DNA of 64,000 nt from Acrocarpospora corrugata (GTDB lineage Bacteria > Actinomycetota > Actinomycetes > Streptosporangiales > Streptosporangiaceae): assembly GCF_009687845.1 (NCBI RefSeq), contig NZ_BLAD01000043.1, positions 143,460 to 207,459 of the forward strand. The letters run 5' to 3'. This document shows, piece after piece, positions 42,701 through 50,463 of this stretch. Below the pieces are notes generated by a model. The model was not told the origin of the DNA and made no database searches. It saw only the letters and a list, made by a program, of their open reading frames with translations. Both the position numbers and the translations under genes were made by a program. Each line of letters begins with the position of its first letter. Position 1 is the stretch's first letter.

Positions 42701-44917
42701 GTGCCAGAACGGCAGCTTCCCCGGCTGCCCCGGCGCGGGCGACACCAGCACCCGATCCGCCGTGATCTCCTCGATCCGCCAGGAGGTGGCCCCCAGCACG
42801 AAGACGTCCCCCGCCCGGGACTCGTACACCATCTCCTCGTCCAGCTCCCCGACCCGGCTGGACTTCTCGCCGACCAGGAACACCCCGAACAGGCCACGAT
42901 CGGGAATCGTCCCGCCATTCGTGACCGCCAGCCGCTGCGCCCCCGGCCGCCCCTGCAAGCTGCCCGTCACCCGATCCCACACCACCCGGGGCCGCAACTC
43001 GGCGAACTCCTCGCTCGGATACCGCCCCGCCAGCATGTCCAGCGTCGCCTCCAACGCCGACCGCGGCAACGTCGCGTACGGCGCGGCCCGCTTCACCAGC
43101 TCCTCAAGCTCGTCGACCGTCCACTCGTCCACGGACGTCATGGCCACGATCTGCTGCGCGAGCACATCCAGCGGATTACGCGGATACCGCATCTCCTCGA
43201 TCTGCCCGCTCTTCATCCGCTCGGCCACCACCGCCGTCTGCACCAGATCCCCCCGATACTTCGGAAAGATCACCCCCCGCGACACGGCCCCCACCTGATG
43301 CCCCGCCCGCCCGATCCGCTGCAACCCACTGGCCACACTCGGCGGCGCCGCCACACAGGCCACCAGATCGACCGCCCCCATGTCGATCCCCAACTCCAGA
43401 CTCGACGTCGCCACCACCGCCGGCAACCGCCCCGACTTCAACGCCTCCTCAATCTGCGACCGCTCCTCCTTCGAAACCGACCCATGATGCGCCCGCACCA
43501 CCTCAGGCACGACCCCCTTCGAAGCCCCCGCCTGCGCCATCATCTCCGCAGGCATAGCCAAGGCCCCACCCCGAAAAGCCCCCACTCCACCCACCGGCGC
43601 GGCCTCTTCAGCGTGCCCTGCCGAACTTCGGCTTCGGACGGCCCCCTCCTGCTCCGCCCGCGCGGCCATCTCTGGAGGCGTGGTCGACGTCTGATCATCG
43701 AGGGTCCCTGCGTGCTCCCGCTGGGCAGATGTCTTCGTCGGCTCGGCTGAGGGCCCGCCGTCGGAAGCTCCTGCTCCGTCTCTTCTGCGGCCCAGGAGTT
43801 GCTCAAATCCGGCCGACCAATGCACTGGGTCGGCGGTCGCGGTGGTTTCGGCGACGGGGTCCGGTTCGGCGTCGGAGGCGGCGGTGGCGGTGGCGGTGGC
43901 GGCCCAGGTCGGTTCGGGTGGGGGGGCCAGGGTTCGGGCGGTTTGGCGTTGCCAGGCGAGTTCGTTGAGGCGGGTGCAGAGGCGTTCGGAGAGGCGGCGG
44001 GAGTTGGCGAAGATGATCGTGGAGTTGTGGGATTCGATGAGGTCGAGGAGGTGTTCCTCGACGTGGGGCCAGATGCTGCGCTGGGCGGGTTCGCCGTTGG
44101 TTTCCGAGGGGACTTCGGTCATGTCCTCGATGGGGACGATGACCTCGACTTCGATGACCTTGTCGGAGGGGGGTTGCACGATCGTGGCCGGGCGGGAGCC
44201 ACCGAGGAAGGCGGCGACCTCGCTGACCGGGCGCACTGTCGCGGAGAGGCCGATGCGCTGGGCGGGCTGGGGGAGCAGGGCGTCCAGGCGTTCCAGGCTG
44301 AGGGCCAGGTGAGCGCCGCGCTTGGTGGCCGCCACGGCGTGGACCTCGTCGATGATCACTGTTTCGACGCCGCGGAGGGCTTCGCGGGCCTGGGAGGTCA
44401 GGATCAGGAACAGTGACTCTGGCGTGGTGATGAGGATGTCGGACGGATTCGCGGCGAACCGGCGGCGATCTTCGGCGGAGGTGTCTCCGGATCGGATGGC
44501 GACCGAAATATCCGGCACGGGAAGGCCCAGCCGCCGAGCCGTCTGCTTGATGCCGGTCAGCGGGGCGCGCAGGTTCCGCTCGACGTCCACCGCCAGCGCC
44601 TTCAACGGCGACACGTAGAGGACCCGGCAGTGCCGTTTGGGGCCGGCCGCGCGCTTGGTCCGCTTCTTGGGGACTTCGTCGAGGTTCTGGAGGGAGATTT
44701 GGTTCTTGGGGGACATTTGCTCGGCGGCGAGTCGGTCGAGGGACCAGAGGAAGGCCGCGAGGGTCTTGCCGGAGCCGGTTGGAGCCACCACAAGGGTGTT
44801 GTCGCCACGGGCGATCGAGGTCCACGCGCCTTCCTGCGCGGCCGTGGGCGCGGCGAACGCTCCCGTGAACCATTCCCTGGTCACCGGGTCGAAGCGCGCC
44901 AACGCACTGCCGCTCAT
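39713..44917 (-). CDS. lhr: Lhr-family ATP-dependent DNA/RNA helicase
   Basis: A 1734-residue superfamily 2 helicase. It has Walker A APTGSGKT, the DEVH box in VIIDEVHAVAATKRGAH, motif III LSATV, RecA-2 motifs with VATSSLELGIDMGAVD and QRIGRAGHQ, then the winged-helix, Lhr core and long C-terminal domains. Mycobacterial Lhr unwinds 3'-tailed duplexes in repair. Two additions stand out: a ~150-residue low-complexity insertion between the two RecA domains (~340-490) and 14-residue repeats (PARAYGSENPGDRT) near residues 1265-1310. Usual family length is ~1500. It is convergent with the biosynthetic cluster and, by M. tuberculosis synteny, was once next to nei. Confidence 0.92.
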   Translation of the reverse strand: MSGSALARFDPVTREWFTGAFAAPTAAQEGAWTSIARGDNTLVVAPTGSGKTLAAFLWSLDRLAAEQMSPKNQISLQNLDEVPKKRTKRAAGPKRHCRVLYVSPLKALAVDVERNLRAPLTGIKQTARRLGLPVPDISVAIRSGDTSAEDRRRFAANPSDILITTPESLFLILTSQAREALRGVETVIIDEVHAVAATKRGAHLALSLERLDALLPQPAQRIGLSATVRPVSEVAAFLGGSRPATIVQPPSDKVIEVEVIVPIEDMTEVPSETNGEPAQRSIWPHVEEHLLDLIESHNSTIIFANSRRLSERLCTRLNELAWQRQTARTLAPPPEPTWAATATATAASDAEPDPVAETTATADPVHWSAGFEQLLGRRRDGAGASDGGPSAEPTKTSAQREHAGTLDDQTSTTPPEMAARAEQEGAVRSRSSAGHAEEAAPVGGVGAFRGGALAMPAEMMAQAGASKGVVPEVVRAHHGSVSKEERSQIEEALKSGRLPAVVATSSLELGIDMGAVDLVACVAAPPSVASGLQRIGRAGHQVGAVSRGVIFPKYRGDLVQTAVVAERMKSGQIEEMRYPRNPLDVLAQQIVAMTSVDEWTVDELEELVKRAAPYATLPRSALEATLDMLAGRYPSEEFAELRPRVVWDRVTGSLQGRPGAQRLAVTNGGTIPDRGLFGVFLVGEKSSRVGELDEEMVYESRAGDVFVLGATSWRIEEITADRVLVSPAPGQPGKLPFWHGDTLGRPAELGRAIGAFVRELSADGAAEERVRAAGLDAFATANLLAYLKEQREATGYVPDDRTLLVERFHDELGDWRVVIHSPYGARVHAPWALAIGRRLRERYGMDVQAVHSDDGIVLRVPDTMDDAPTDLAAFDAEEIEQIVVEELGGSALFAARFRECAGRALLLPRRMPGKRSPLWQQRQRAAQLLGAASKYASFPIVLETMRECLQDVFDVPGLVQLMRDVSARRIRVVEVETSQASPFAASLLFNYIGAFMYEGDAPLAERRAQALALDTSLLAELLGQADLRELLDPDVIAESERELARLDRPLRDAEDLADLLRSHGPLLTEDVSIREGDPDWLVDLERARRAIRVRVAGQEQWAAIEDAWRLRDALGAPLPVGVPLEFLDPPDATIRGERSARPDPMGDLVARHARTRGPFDAGTAAARFGVGIAVLNDALGRLAASGRVVTGEFRPGGRGPEWCDAGVLRLLRRRSLARLRKEVEPVPPEVLAAFLPEWHGVTTHLFNASDGQGSSRSGSPARAYGSENPGDRTPARAYGSENPGDRTPARGYGSESRADRTPAHVLSANPMRAMDALVNAIERLQGAAVPGSALETLVLPGRVPGYSPALLDELTASGEVIWAGQGSLPGGDGWVSLYFADTAPLLMPEPAEISMTPLHDLVLEVLGGGGALFFRDLSNRVTPGAGAVPDDQTLAAALWDLVWSGRVTGDTLAPLRATLGTGRPAHRPATTRRRRAVLPTRTGPPTVGGRWWTLPDPSGDGTQRAHAQAEVLLTRHGVLTRGGVTSERLPGGFSAVYQVLRAFEESGRCRRGYFVEGLGGAQFASPGAVDRMRAMAPTAEAETEAGASSLTRGGSPLNALWEAGVTAHTTRAPRRTVVLAAADPANPYGAALPWPDRAEDVTHRPGRKAGALVVMVNGRLSLYVERGGKTLLSFGEEEDLRPAVTALATAVREGALGKLTVERADGTAITSSPLAAALEAAGFHPTPRGLRIRG
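41003..41123 (-). repeat. 42-bp tandem array inside lhr
   Basis: Units at 41040-41081 and 41082-41123 are nearly identical, with a partial unit before; each contains CCGGAGTCCGGTCGCCCGGG. They encode PARAYGSENPGDRT repeats in a linker of the helicase, so the frame is kept. Confidence 0.88.
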
Positions 44918-45535
44918 CCCGTCCCCCTGACTTCTCGGTCCGGCCTTGGTCCGCCCCCATCATGCATCCCCGCACCGACACAATCCCGCGAGAACCTATC
45001 TGTGCCTATCCATAACGGTATTGCCGATAAATCCCATTCATCCATATATGAGGAGGTAGACGCCCTGGGAAGCAGCTGGAACCGGGCGGGAGCTGCTGGT
45101 GGCCGCGTCGGCGGCGCCCCTGCCCAGGAGGAGGCGGATGTCCTGGAAAGCGGCGGATGCCCCGGGAAGCGGCGGGGAGCCCTGACCTACCCGCCGGTCG
45201 GCCCTGGACGCCCCGGCCTACCCGCCGGTCGGCCCTGGACGTCCTGACTATCGCCCGTCGGCCCTGGACGCTCCGGCCTATCCGCCCGTCGGCCCCGGAC
45301 GCCCCGGACGCCCCGGCCTACCCGCCCGTCGGCCCTGGACGTCCTTACCTATCGCCGGTCGGTCCCTGGACGTCCTTACCTATCGCCGGTCGGTCCTTGG
45401 ACGCACTGACCCAACCGCCCGCCCGCCACGGGACGCCCTGACCCACCCGTCCGCTGGCTCTGGGACTTCGGGCGGAGGAGATTGTGGCCATCGTGACGGA
45501 TTGATCGCCCTATCCGGGGGACAATCACCTGAACT
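44918..45535. other. Divergent gap between lhr and the VOC gene, with a ~30-bp tandem array
   Basis: No supported gene. An AT-richer patch around 45010-45050 may hold promoters. From 45184 to about 45475 there are roughly nine imperfect ~30-bp units of the type CCTACCCGCCGGTCGGCCCT, with no unique spacers. An open frame reading through the array gives only Pro/Arg-rich low complexity. Confidence 0.75.
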
Positions 45536-46024
45536 ATGGACATTGACTACGCGGCCATCGAATCGACACGTGACGGCATCCGCGACCGCTACCTTCAGGA
45601 GCGGCGGCCGCCGAGCAGCGCGCGAGGGCTGCACCACTTCGCCCTGCTCTCCTCCGACGTCGAACGGACCATCCAGTTCTACCAAGAGCTACTGGAGTTC
45701 CCGCTAACCGAGATCTTCGAGAACCGGGACTACAAGGGCTCCAACCACTTCTTCTTCGACATCGGCAACGGCAACCTGCTCGCCTTCTTCGACTTCCCCG
45801 GCCTGGACCTCGGGCCGTACCAGGAGGTGCTCGGCGGGCTGCACCACATCGCGATCTCCATCCACCCCGTCAACTGGGAACGCCTCCGCGGCAAACTGGA
45901 AGCGGCAGGCGTGCCCTACGTCCTGGAAAGCGGCGCTTCGATCTACTTCCGCGACCCGGACGGAGCCCGGCTGGAACTCCTCGCCGACCCACTCGGCGAA
46001 ATGTACGGCTCCCGCGTTCTCTGA
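45536..46024 (+). CDS. VOC-superfamily (glyoxalase/dioxygenase-fold) protein
   Basis: A 162-residue metal-enzyme fold made of two paired beta-alpha-beta-beta-beta modules. Probable metal ligands are the His of GLHHFALL, the His of GLHHIAISI and the Glu of ARLELLADP. The substrate is unknown; such proteins isomerise, cleave or bind small molecules. Its last codons and stop lie inside the first unit of a 15-bp repeat array, so the C-terminus (SRVL-stop) is repeated downstream. Confidence 0.85.
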   Translation: MDIDYAAIESTRDGIRDRYLQERRPPSSARGLHHFALLSSDVERTIQFYQELLEFPLTEIFENRDYKGSNHFFFDIGNGNLLAFFDFPGLDLGPYQEVLGGLHHIAISIHPVNWERLRGKLEAAGVPYVLESGASIYFRDPDGARLELLADPLGEMYGSRVL

Positions 46025-46190
46025 GCCCGCGTCCTCTGAGTGGAGTTTTCTAGGCCCGCGTCCTCTGGGCCCGCGTTCTCTGTGCGTGAGTCTTCTGGAC
46101 CCGCGTCCTCTAGGCCCGCGTCCTCTGAGCGCGAGTCTTCTGAATGGGAGTCTTCTGAGCGCGCTGCCCTCTGAGCCGGCGTTCTTTGAG
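46011..46190 (+). repeat. 15-bp tandem array grown from the VOC gene 3' end
   Basis: About twelve units across 180 bp, consensus CCCGCGTCCTCTGAG. The first unit is the VOC gene's own 3' end (CCCGCGTTCTCTGAG), and most units keep a TGA or TAG. The last unit abuts the stop of the minus-strand gene at 46191. Confidence 0.9.
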
Positions 46191-46367
46191 TCAGCGGCGG
46201 GAGGCCCGGCGGGTCCTGGGTGCCCCGTCGCGGGGGACCGGAGCGTCGGTGGCGTGTCGTTCGGCGCGTTCGGCCTTCTGCTCGTTGATCGCCTGACGGA
46301 GCTGGTTGCGCAGGCGCTTCTTCCTGGCCTTGCGCGCCTGCCGTACCGCGGGGGTGAGCTTGGGCAT
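46191..46367 (-). CDS. Small highly basic protein of unknown function
   Basis: A 58-residue protein rich in Arg and Lys (LTPAVRQARKARKKRLRNQL), probably one amphipathic helix with a disordered tail. GGGAGG lies 6 bp before ATG 46367, which supports translation. It is divergent from the DUF3046 gene with 96 bp between. I recognise no family; nucleic-acid binding is possible from charge alone. Confidence 0.55.
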   Translation of the reverse strand: MPKLTPAVRQARKARKKRLRNQLRQAINEQKAERAERHATDAPVPRDGAPRTRRASRR

Positions 46368-46463
46368 GGGGGGCCTCCCATAGCTTGCGCCTCGGCGTGT
46401 CCCCCGGTCGCGCCCGATCCGTCGTGGATTCTTCCTATCCCAGTCACGGCCATACTTGAAGGC

Positions 46464-46658
46464 ATGCGCCTCACTGAATTCTGGGATCGGATGAACACCC
46501 ACTTCGGCGCGGGGTATGCGGATTCATGGGCGCGGGACTACGTCGTCGCCGAGCTGGGCGGCCGGACGGTCGAGCAGGCCCTGGCCGACGGCGTGGGCGC
46601 CAAACAGGTCTGGCGGGCCGTCTGCCAGACCGTGGACGTGGACGCGCGCCTGCGCTGA
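46464..46658 (+). CDS. DUF3046 family protein
   Basis: A 64-residue protein, MRLTEFWDRMNTHFGAGYAD followed by SWARDYVVAELGGRT, clearly the actinobacterial DUF3046 family that sits next to recA (Rv2738c in M. tuberculosis). Function unknown. An imperfect short-unit repeat (GAGACTGCGC-GAGATCGC type) begins at its stop codon and runs to ~46725. Confidence 0.88.
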   Translation: MRLTEFWDRMNTHFGAGYADSWARDYVVAELGGRTVEQALADGVGAKQVWRAVCQTVDVDARLR

Positions 46659-46727
46659 GGCCGCTGAGGTCGCGCCGAGGACTGCGGAGACTGCGCGGAG
46701 ATCGCGGAGACTGCGCTGAGATCGTGG
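46650..46727 (+). repeat. Short imperfect tandem repeat at the DUF3046 stop
   Basis: Units such as ACTGCGCGGAGATCGCGGAG and ACTGCGCTGAGATCG follow directly from the gene's last codons (CTGCGCTGAGG), another case of a 3' end copied in tandem. Confidence 0.6.
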
Positions 46728-46738
46728 CGCGGGCCGGG

Positions 46739-47011
46739 TCAGGACTCGGCCAGCAGCTTCTTGATCGAGTCGGCGGTGAGGTCGAGGTCCTCGGCGCTCT
46801 CCTGGCCGTCGGGGGACCAGAGGAAGAGCCAGCCGTCTTTCGCGGGCGTGGCGAAGACGATCGTCTGCCTCCCGGTGTGCGGATGCCAGGCCCAGAGGAC
46901 AGGATCTTCGCCCCCGAGCATGCGGCTCACGAGCCCGCGCTCCGGTAACTGCTCGGCCAGCGCCTCCAGATGGGTACGGCGTTGCCGGGCGTACGCGCTG
47001 GTGCTCGCCAC
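46739..47011 (-). CDS. Small conserved-looking hypothetical protein
   Basis: A 90-residue soluble protein with a helical N-terminus (AYARQRRTHLEALAEQL) and a beta-rich middle (LWAWHPHTGRQTIVFATPA, WLFLWSP). The start is GTG 47011 preceded by AGGTGG. Codon third positions are strongly G/C and the composition is protein-like, but I cannot name a family. It is divergent from recA, so it shares the region holding the LexA box. Confidence 0.5.
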   Translation of the reverse strand: MASTSAYARQRRTHLEALAEQLPERGLVSRMLGGEDPVLWAWHPHTGRQTIVFATPAKDGWLFLWSPDGQESAEDLDLTADSIKKLLAES

Positions 47012-47337
47012 GTCGCCACCTAGGGGTTCGCAGATCCTCGGCCGCGCGAACGGCCCGTTTCCTCAAGGATCGCTGCAGGTCAGTGGCATGGCAACAGCTC
47101 AGAGAGAATGCCCGGGAATGTGACTTTGAGGTTGGGGTGGCGGGTGGCATTCGTGGGTGTATGCGCGGGCTCCAGGAGAGTAACCTGCGTTCCGGGTGAG
47201 ATCGAACAGTCGTTCGGCTATATTTGACCCGCCGCCTTGGTTACGTCGCCTCCAGCGTGAGGCTCCGGAAAATGTCGGCGGCACCCCGTAGCTTTCCGGT
47301 GACCGAGAAAACCACGACCCTCACAGGGGGCACCCCA
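47012..47337. other. recA upstream region
   Basis: No gene. It holds a LexA box at 47202-47217 and the recA ribosome site (CAGGGGG, 47324-47330). I see no other clear element; an open frame continues upstream of the recA start without conserved sequence. Confidence 0.6.
47202..47217. promoter_or_regulatory. LexA (SOS) box of recA
   Basis: TCGAACAGTCGTTCGG matches the actinobacterial SOS consensus TCGAAC-N4-GTTCGA with one mismatch at the last base. It is 121 bp before the recA start, as expected for DNA-damage induction. Confidence 0.8.
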
Positions 47338-48432
47338 ATGGCAATCAACGACCGCGAGAAGGCCCTTGAGACCGCCCTCGCCCAGATCGAGCGGCAGTTC
47401 GGCAAGGGCTCCGTCATGCGCCTCGGCGATGATGTCCGCGCCCCCATAGAAGTGATCCCGACCGGCGCGATCGCGCTGGACGTCGCGCTCGGCATCGGCG
47501 GCTTCCCCCGCGGCCGGATCGTGGAGGTCTACGGCCCGGAATCCTCCGGCAAGACCACGGTCGCGCTGCACGCGGTGGCCAACGCCCAGCGCCAGGGCGG
47601 CATCGCCGCCTTCATCGACGCGGAACACGCGCTCGACCCCGAATACGCCAAGAAGCTCGGCGTCGACGTGGACGCGCTCCTGGTCTCCCAGCCGGACACC
47701 GGCGAGCAGGCCCTGGAGATCGCCGACATGCTGATCCGCTCCGGCGCGGTCGACGTCATCGTCATCGACTCGGTGGCCGCCCTGGTGCCGAAGGCCGAAA
47801 TCGAGGGCGAGATGGGCGACAGCCACGTCGGCCTCCAGGCCCGCCTGATGTCCCAGGCCCTGCGCAAGGTGGCCGGCGCCCTGAACAACACCGGCACCAC
47901 CGCGATCTTCATCAACCAGCTCCGCGAGAAGATCGGCGTGATGTTCGGCTCGCCCGAGACGACCACGGGAGGTAAGGCGCTGAAGTTCTACGCCTCGATC
48001 CGTCTCGACGTCCGCCGGATCGAAACCCTCAAGGACGGCACTGAGCCGGTCGGTAACCGCACCCGCGTGAAGGTCGTCAAGAACAAGATGGCGCCGCCCT
48101 TCCGCGTCGCCGACTTCGACATTCTCTACGGGTTCGGCATCTCCCGTGAGGGCGGCCTGATCGACATGGGCGTCGAGCACGGCTTCGTCCGCAAGGCCGG
48201 CGCCTGGTACACCTACGAGGGCGACCAGCTCGGCCAGGGCAAGGAGAACGCCCGCAACTACCTCAAGAACAACCCCGACGTCGCCAACGAGATCGAGAAG
48301 AAGATCAAGGAGAAGCTTGGCGTCGGCCCCCGCCTCGACGCCGCGCCCGCTGCCGCCGCCCCCGCGACCCCCGCCCCCGCCGCTGCCACGAGTCGCACCA
48401 AGTCCACCACCCCCAAGCCCGGCGACGTCTAG
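47338..48432 (+). CDS. recA: RecA recombinase
   Basis: A 364-residue RecA that polymerises on single-stranded DNA, pairs homologues and triggers LexA self-cleavage. Walker [10 protein letters not shown], the DNA loops near [12 protein letters not shown] and [15 protein letters not shown], and [13 protein letters not shown] are all present. The C-terminal tail is Ala/Pro-rich, as in Streptomyces. ATG 47338 gives the usual start [15 protein letters not shown] strong terminator follows at 48442, so recX is probably partly uncoupled. Confidence 0.98.
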   Translation: MAINDREKALETALAQIERQFGKGSVMRLGDDVRAPIEVIPTGAIALDVALGIGGFPRGRIVEVYGPESSGKTTVALHAVANAQRQGGIAAFIDAEHALDPEYAKKLGVDVDALLVSQPDTGEQALEIADMLIRSGAVDVIVIDSVAALVPKAEIEGEMGDSHVGLQARLMSQALRKVAGALNNTGTTAIFINQLREKIGVMFGSPETTTGGKALKFYASIRLDVRRIETLKDGTEPVGNRTRVKVVKNKMAPPFRVADFDILYGFGISREGGLIDMGVEHGFVRKAGAWYTYEGDQLGQGKENARNYLKNNPDVANEIEKKIKEKLGVGPRLDAAPAAAAPATPAPAAATSRTKSTTPKPGDV

Positions 48433-48441
48433 ACCCCGGTT

Positions 48442-48470
48442 GCCCTCCGGCCGCACCCAGGCCGGAGGGC
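48442..48470 (+). terminator. recA terminator
   Basis: A perfect 11-bp stem, GCCCTCCGGCC and GGCCGGAGGGC, with loop GCACCCA, lies 10 bp after the recA stop. There is no U-tract. Confidence 0.85.
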
Positions 48471-48862
48471 CATCCAGGAGCATCGCGGGGCCACCACGGC
48501 CAATGGCGCGATCGGTTGACCACGCTGCTCGGCGCGCGTGCATCCAGCGGCGCGATCGGTCGGCCACGCTGCTTGGCGAGGATGCACTCATAGATCGCCA
48601 TCGGCACTTGGTCCCGCCATCACAGGCCACTCCAGGGGCTCGGCCGTGGTTCTCCCGCTCTGGAGCATGCGCTCGGATCTGACCTGGAACTTGGCGTCGG
48701 AGGCGCTGTGCAGGCAAATCGAACACTGAAGACATTGGGCGGAAGTCAGGTTGGGGGCGGTGCCGTGCGTGGGCCCGGTGCTCAGGGGATGGGGTCAGGT
48801 GGGTCCGGTATCCACGTTGCTCCTGGCGTTGAAGGTGTTGTTCCGTCACTGGGCAGCCGACG
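48471..48862. other. recA-recX gap with a ~46-bp direct repeat
   Basis: No supported gene. GGCGCGATCGGTTGACCACG (from ~48505) and GGCGCGATCGGTCGGCCACG (from ~48550) are parts of two ~40-bp near-copies ~46 bp apart. The gap is long for recA-recX, which usually overlap or nearly touch in actinobacteria. Confidence 0.6.
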
Positions 48863-49483
48863 ATGATGGGACCTGAGGCGGGCTGGGAGATGGGATCCGA
48901 GGCAGGCCGGCTGGGACCTGAAGCGGGTGCCGGTCGCCGGAAATCCAGGAGCGGAGACGACGAAGGCAGCCCGGAGGCCAAGGCGCGGGCCGTCTGCCTG
49001 AGGTTGCTGACCCTTGCGCCCAGGACTCGGGCGCAACTGGCTGAGGCGCTGCGCAAGCGCGAAGTTCCCGAAGACGTGGCCGAGGCCGTCCTGGAACGTT
49101 TCTCCGAAGTCGGGCTGATCGACGATGAGGCTTTCGCCGCCGCCTGGGTGAGCTCACGGCACGCGGGCCGCGGCCTGGCCCGCCGAGCCTTGGCCCAGGA
49201 GCTCCGGCATCGCGGCGTACCCGAGGACACCGTCAAGGACGCCGTCGAACAACTCGATCCGGACGAGGAAGTGGAAACCGCCCGCCGCCTGGTCGCCCGC
49301 AAACTCCCCGGCACCCGAAACGCCGACCCTCAGGCGCGAACCCGGAGGCTGGTCGGCATGCTGGCCCGCAAGGGCTACTCACCGTCCGTGGCCTTCCGCA
49401 TCGTCCGCGAGGCCCTCGAACAAGAAGGCGTCGCCGACCTCGACGAGGCTGACGGTCACGCCGTCATCCAATCTGAGGATTGA
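48863..49483 (+). CDS. recX: RecX, RecA regulator
   Basis: A 206-residue, all-helical protein that binds in the RecA filament groove and limits its activity. The three-helix repeats are visible (LRLLTLAPRTRAQLAEALRK, EVGLIDDEAFAAAWVSSRH, LARRALAQELRHRGV). The first ~40 residues are Gly/Glu-rich imperfect repeats (GPEAG-WEM-GSEAG-RL-GPEAG), so the true start may be ATG 48863, 48866 or later. The last 57 bases, including the stop, are the first unit of a 79-bp array. It lies ~430 bp from recA. Confidence 0.9.
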   Translation: MMGPEAGWEMGSEAGRLGPEAGAGRRKSRSGDDEGSPEAKARAVCLRLLTLAPRTRAQLAEALRKREVPEDVAEAVLERFSEVGLIDDEAFAAAWVSSRHAGRGLARRALAQELRHRGVPEDTVKDAVEQLDPDEEVETARRLVARKLPGTRNADPQARTRRLVGMLARKGYSPSVAFRIVREALEQEGVADLDEADGHAVIQSED

Positions 49484-49650
49484 GCACGGTCGGTTCGAAC
49501 GCGTAGGCGTCGCCGACTTTGATGACACTGGCGGTCTCGCTGTCATCCGGTCTGAGGGTTGAGCGCGGTCGGTTCGAACGTGTAGGCGTCGCCGACTTTG
49601 ATGACACTGGCGGTTGGGCCGTTGTCCGATCTGAGGGTTGAGCGCGATCG
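49427..49650 (+). repeat. 79-bp tandem array grown from the recX 3' end
   Basis: Units begin GGCGTCGCCGAC at 49427, 49506 and 49585, an exact 79-bp period. The first covers the last 19 codons and stop of recX; the second and third are ~90% alike and more diverged from the first. Each keeps the GAGG-TTGAGC stop context. Confidence 0.92.
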
Positions 49651-50463
49651 GCTTGCCCGCGTTGGCCAGGAGGACGTCTTGCTGGGCACGAGGCTCAGGT
49701 TCAGGCTGTTCACGGGGAGATCTGAGTCTGGCCCCCTGCGTGGCCGCTCGATCCTCACAGCGGGCCGTGGCGACCTGGGAAGAGTCCTGGGGGCGTTGAA
49801 GCTGACATCCATGATCCCGGTGATTGCCTCGTCTTCGGCGATCCTGATGAGGGCGACCGTGGCGGGTTCGAGGTCCGGAGTCTGGATCTTCGGCTTGGTT
49901 CGCGCGACATCGTCTTGCCCGCGTCGGCCGGGGCGTCCGTCTCATGGGCACAGCGCTCACTCATGGGCGCAGCACTCAGGGTTCAGGCACCTCTGTGGTG
50001 ATCAGCCAGGAGATCTCGGCTGCTGCATGATACGGGCGCATCTCGTAGCTCAAGCTGTGTTTTCCCAAGTCTGGCGTTCGGGGCATTGGCCGAGTGCGGG
50101 GGTTGGGGATGGGGCGGTTGGGGGAGGTTTGTTATGAGGCGTGAGGGGTTGGAGTGGTTGGGGGTTTCGGGGTAGGGCTGTGGGTTGGGGGCTGGGGCTC
50201 CAGGGGTTGTGGGTTGTTGAGATGATCGAGGAAAAGTCGCTTGACAGAGCGTCTTTGCTTGCTCGTTACCTCTCTGACGCTTAATCTCGACCGCAGTGAG
50301 GAGTTACTCCGCGCAGCGCGGATTGCCATAACGGTGAACTACGGACCCTGACCGCTCTTGGGTGCGATATTTGCCCTGGTGACGCCATTGCGACGCCACC
50401 AGGCGTAGCCGTGCTGTGCGTGTGACCCCTTTGCCGGCTGACGCTAGGAGGGGTGGGCGCGCA
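49484..50463. other. recX-rny gap: array remainder and G-quadruplex-prone tracts
   Basis: No gene is supported in 980 bp. After the recX-tail array, sequence becomes unstructured to ~50090. Two G-rich plus-strand tracts follow: G-runs at 50098-102, 105-108, 111-114 and 120-124, and at 50160-164, 169-172, 175-177, 182-184, 187-191 and 194-197. Both fit the G-quadruplex rule. A 15-bp palindrome TCCGCGC-A-GCGCGGA lies at 50308-50322. The rny ribosome site GGAGGGG is at 50445-50452. Confidence 0.7.

Noticed and set aside
44630..45247. A 205-residue plus-strand protein overlapping the lhr start
   Set aside because: It begins antisense inside lhr and ends in the repeat array. No ribosome site or domain supports it.
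45184..45475. Possible CRISPR array in the lhr-VOC gap
   Set aside because: Units follow each other directly at ~30 bp with no unique spacers, and no cas genes are present. It is a plain tandem repeat.
49427..49650. 79-bp repeats considered as CRISPR or an origin iteron set
   Set aside because: The repeats are contiguous copies of the recX end, have no spacers, no DnaA boxes and no AT-rich unwinding region.
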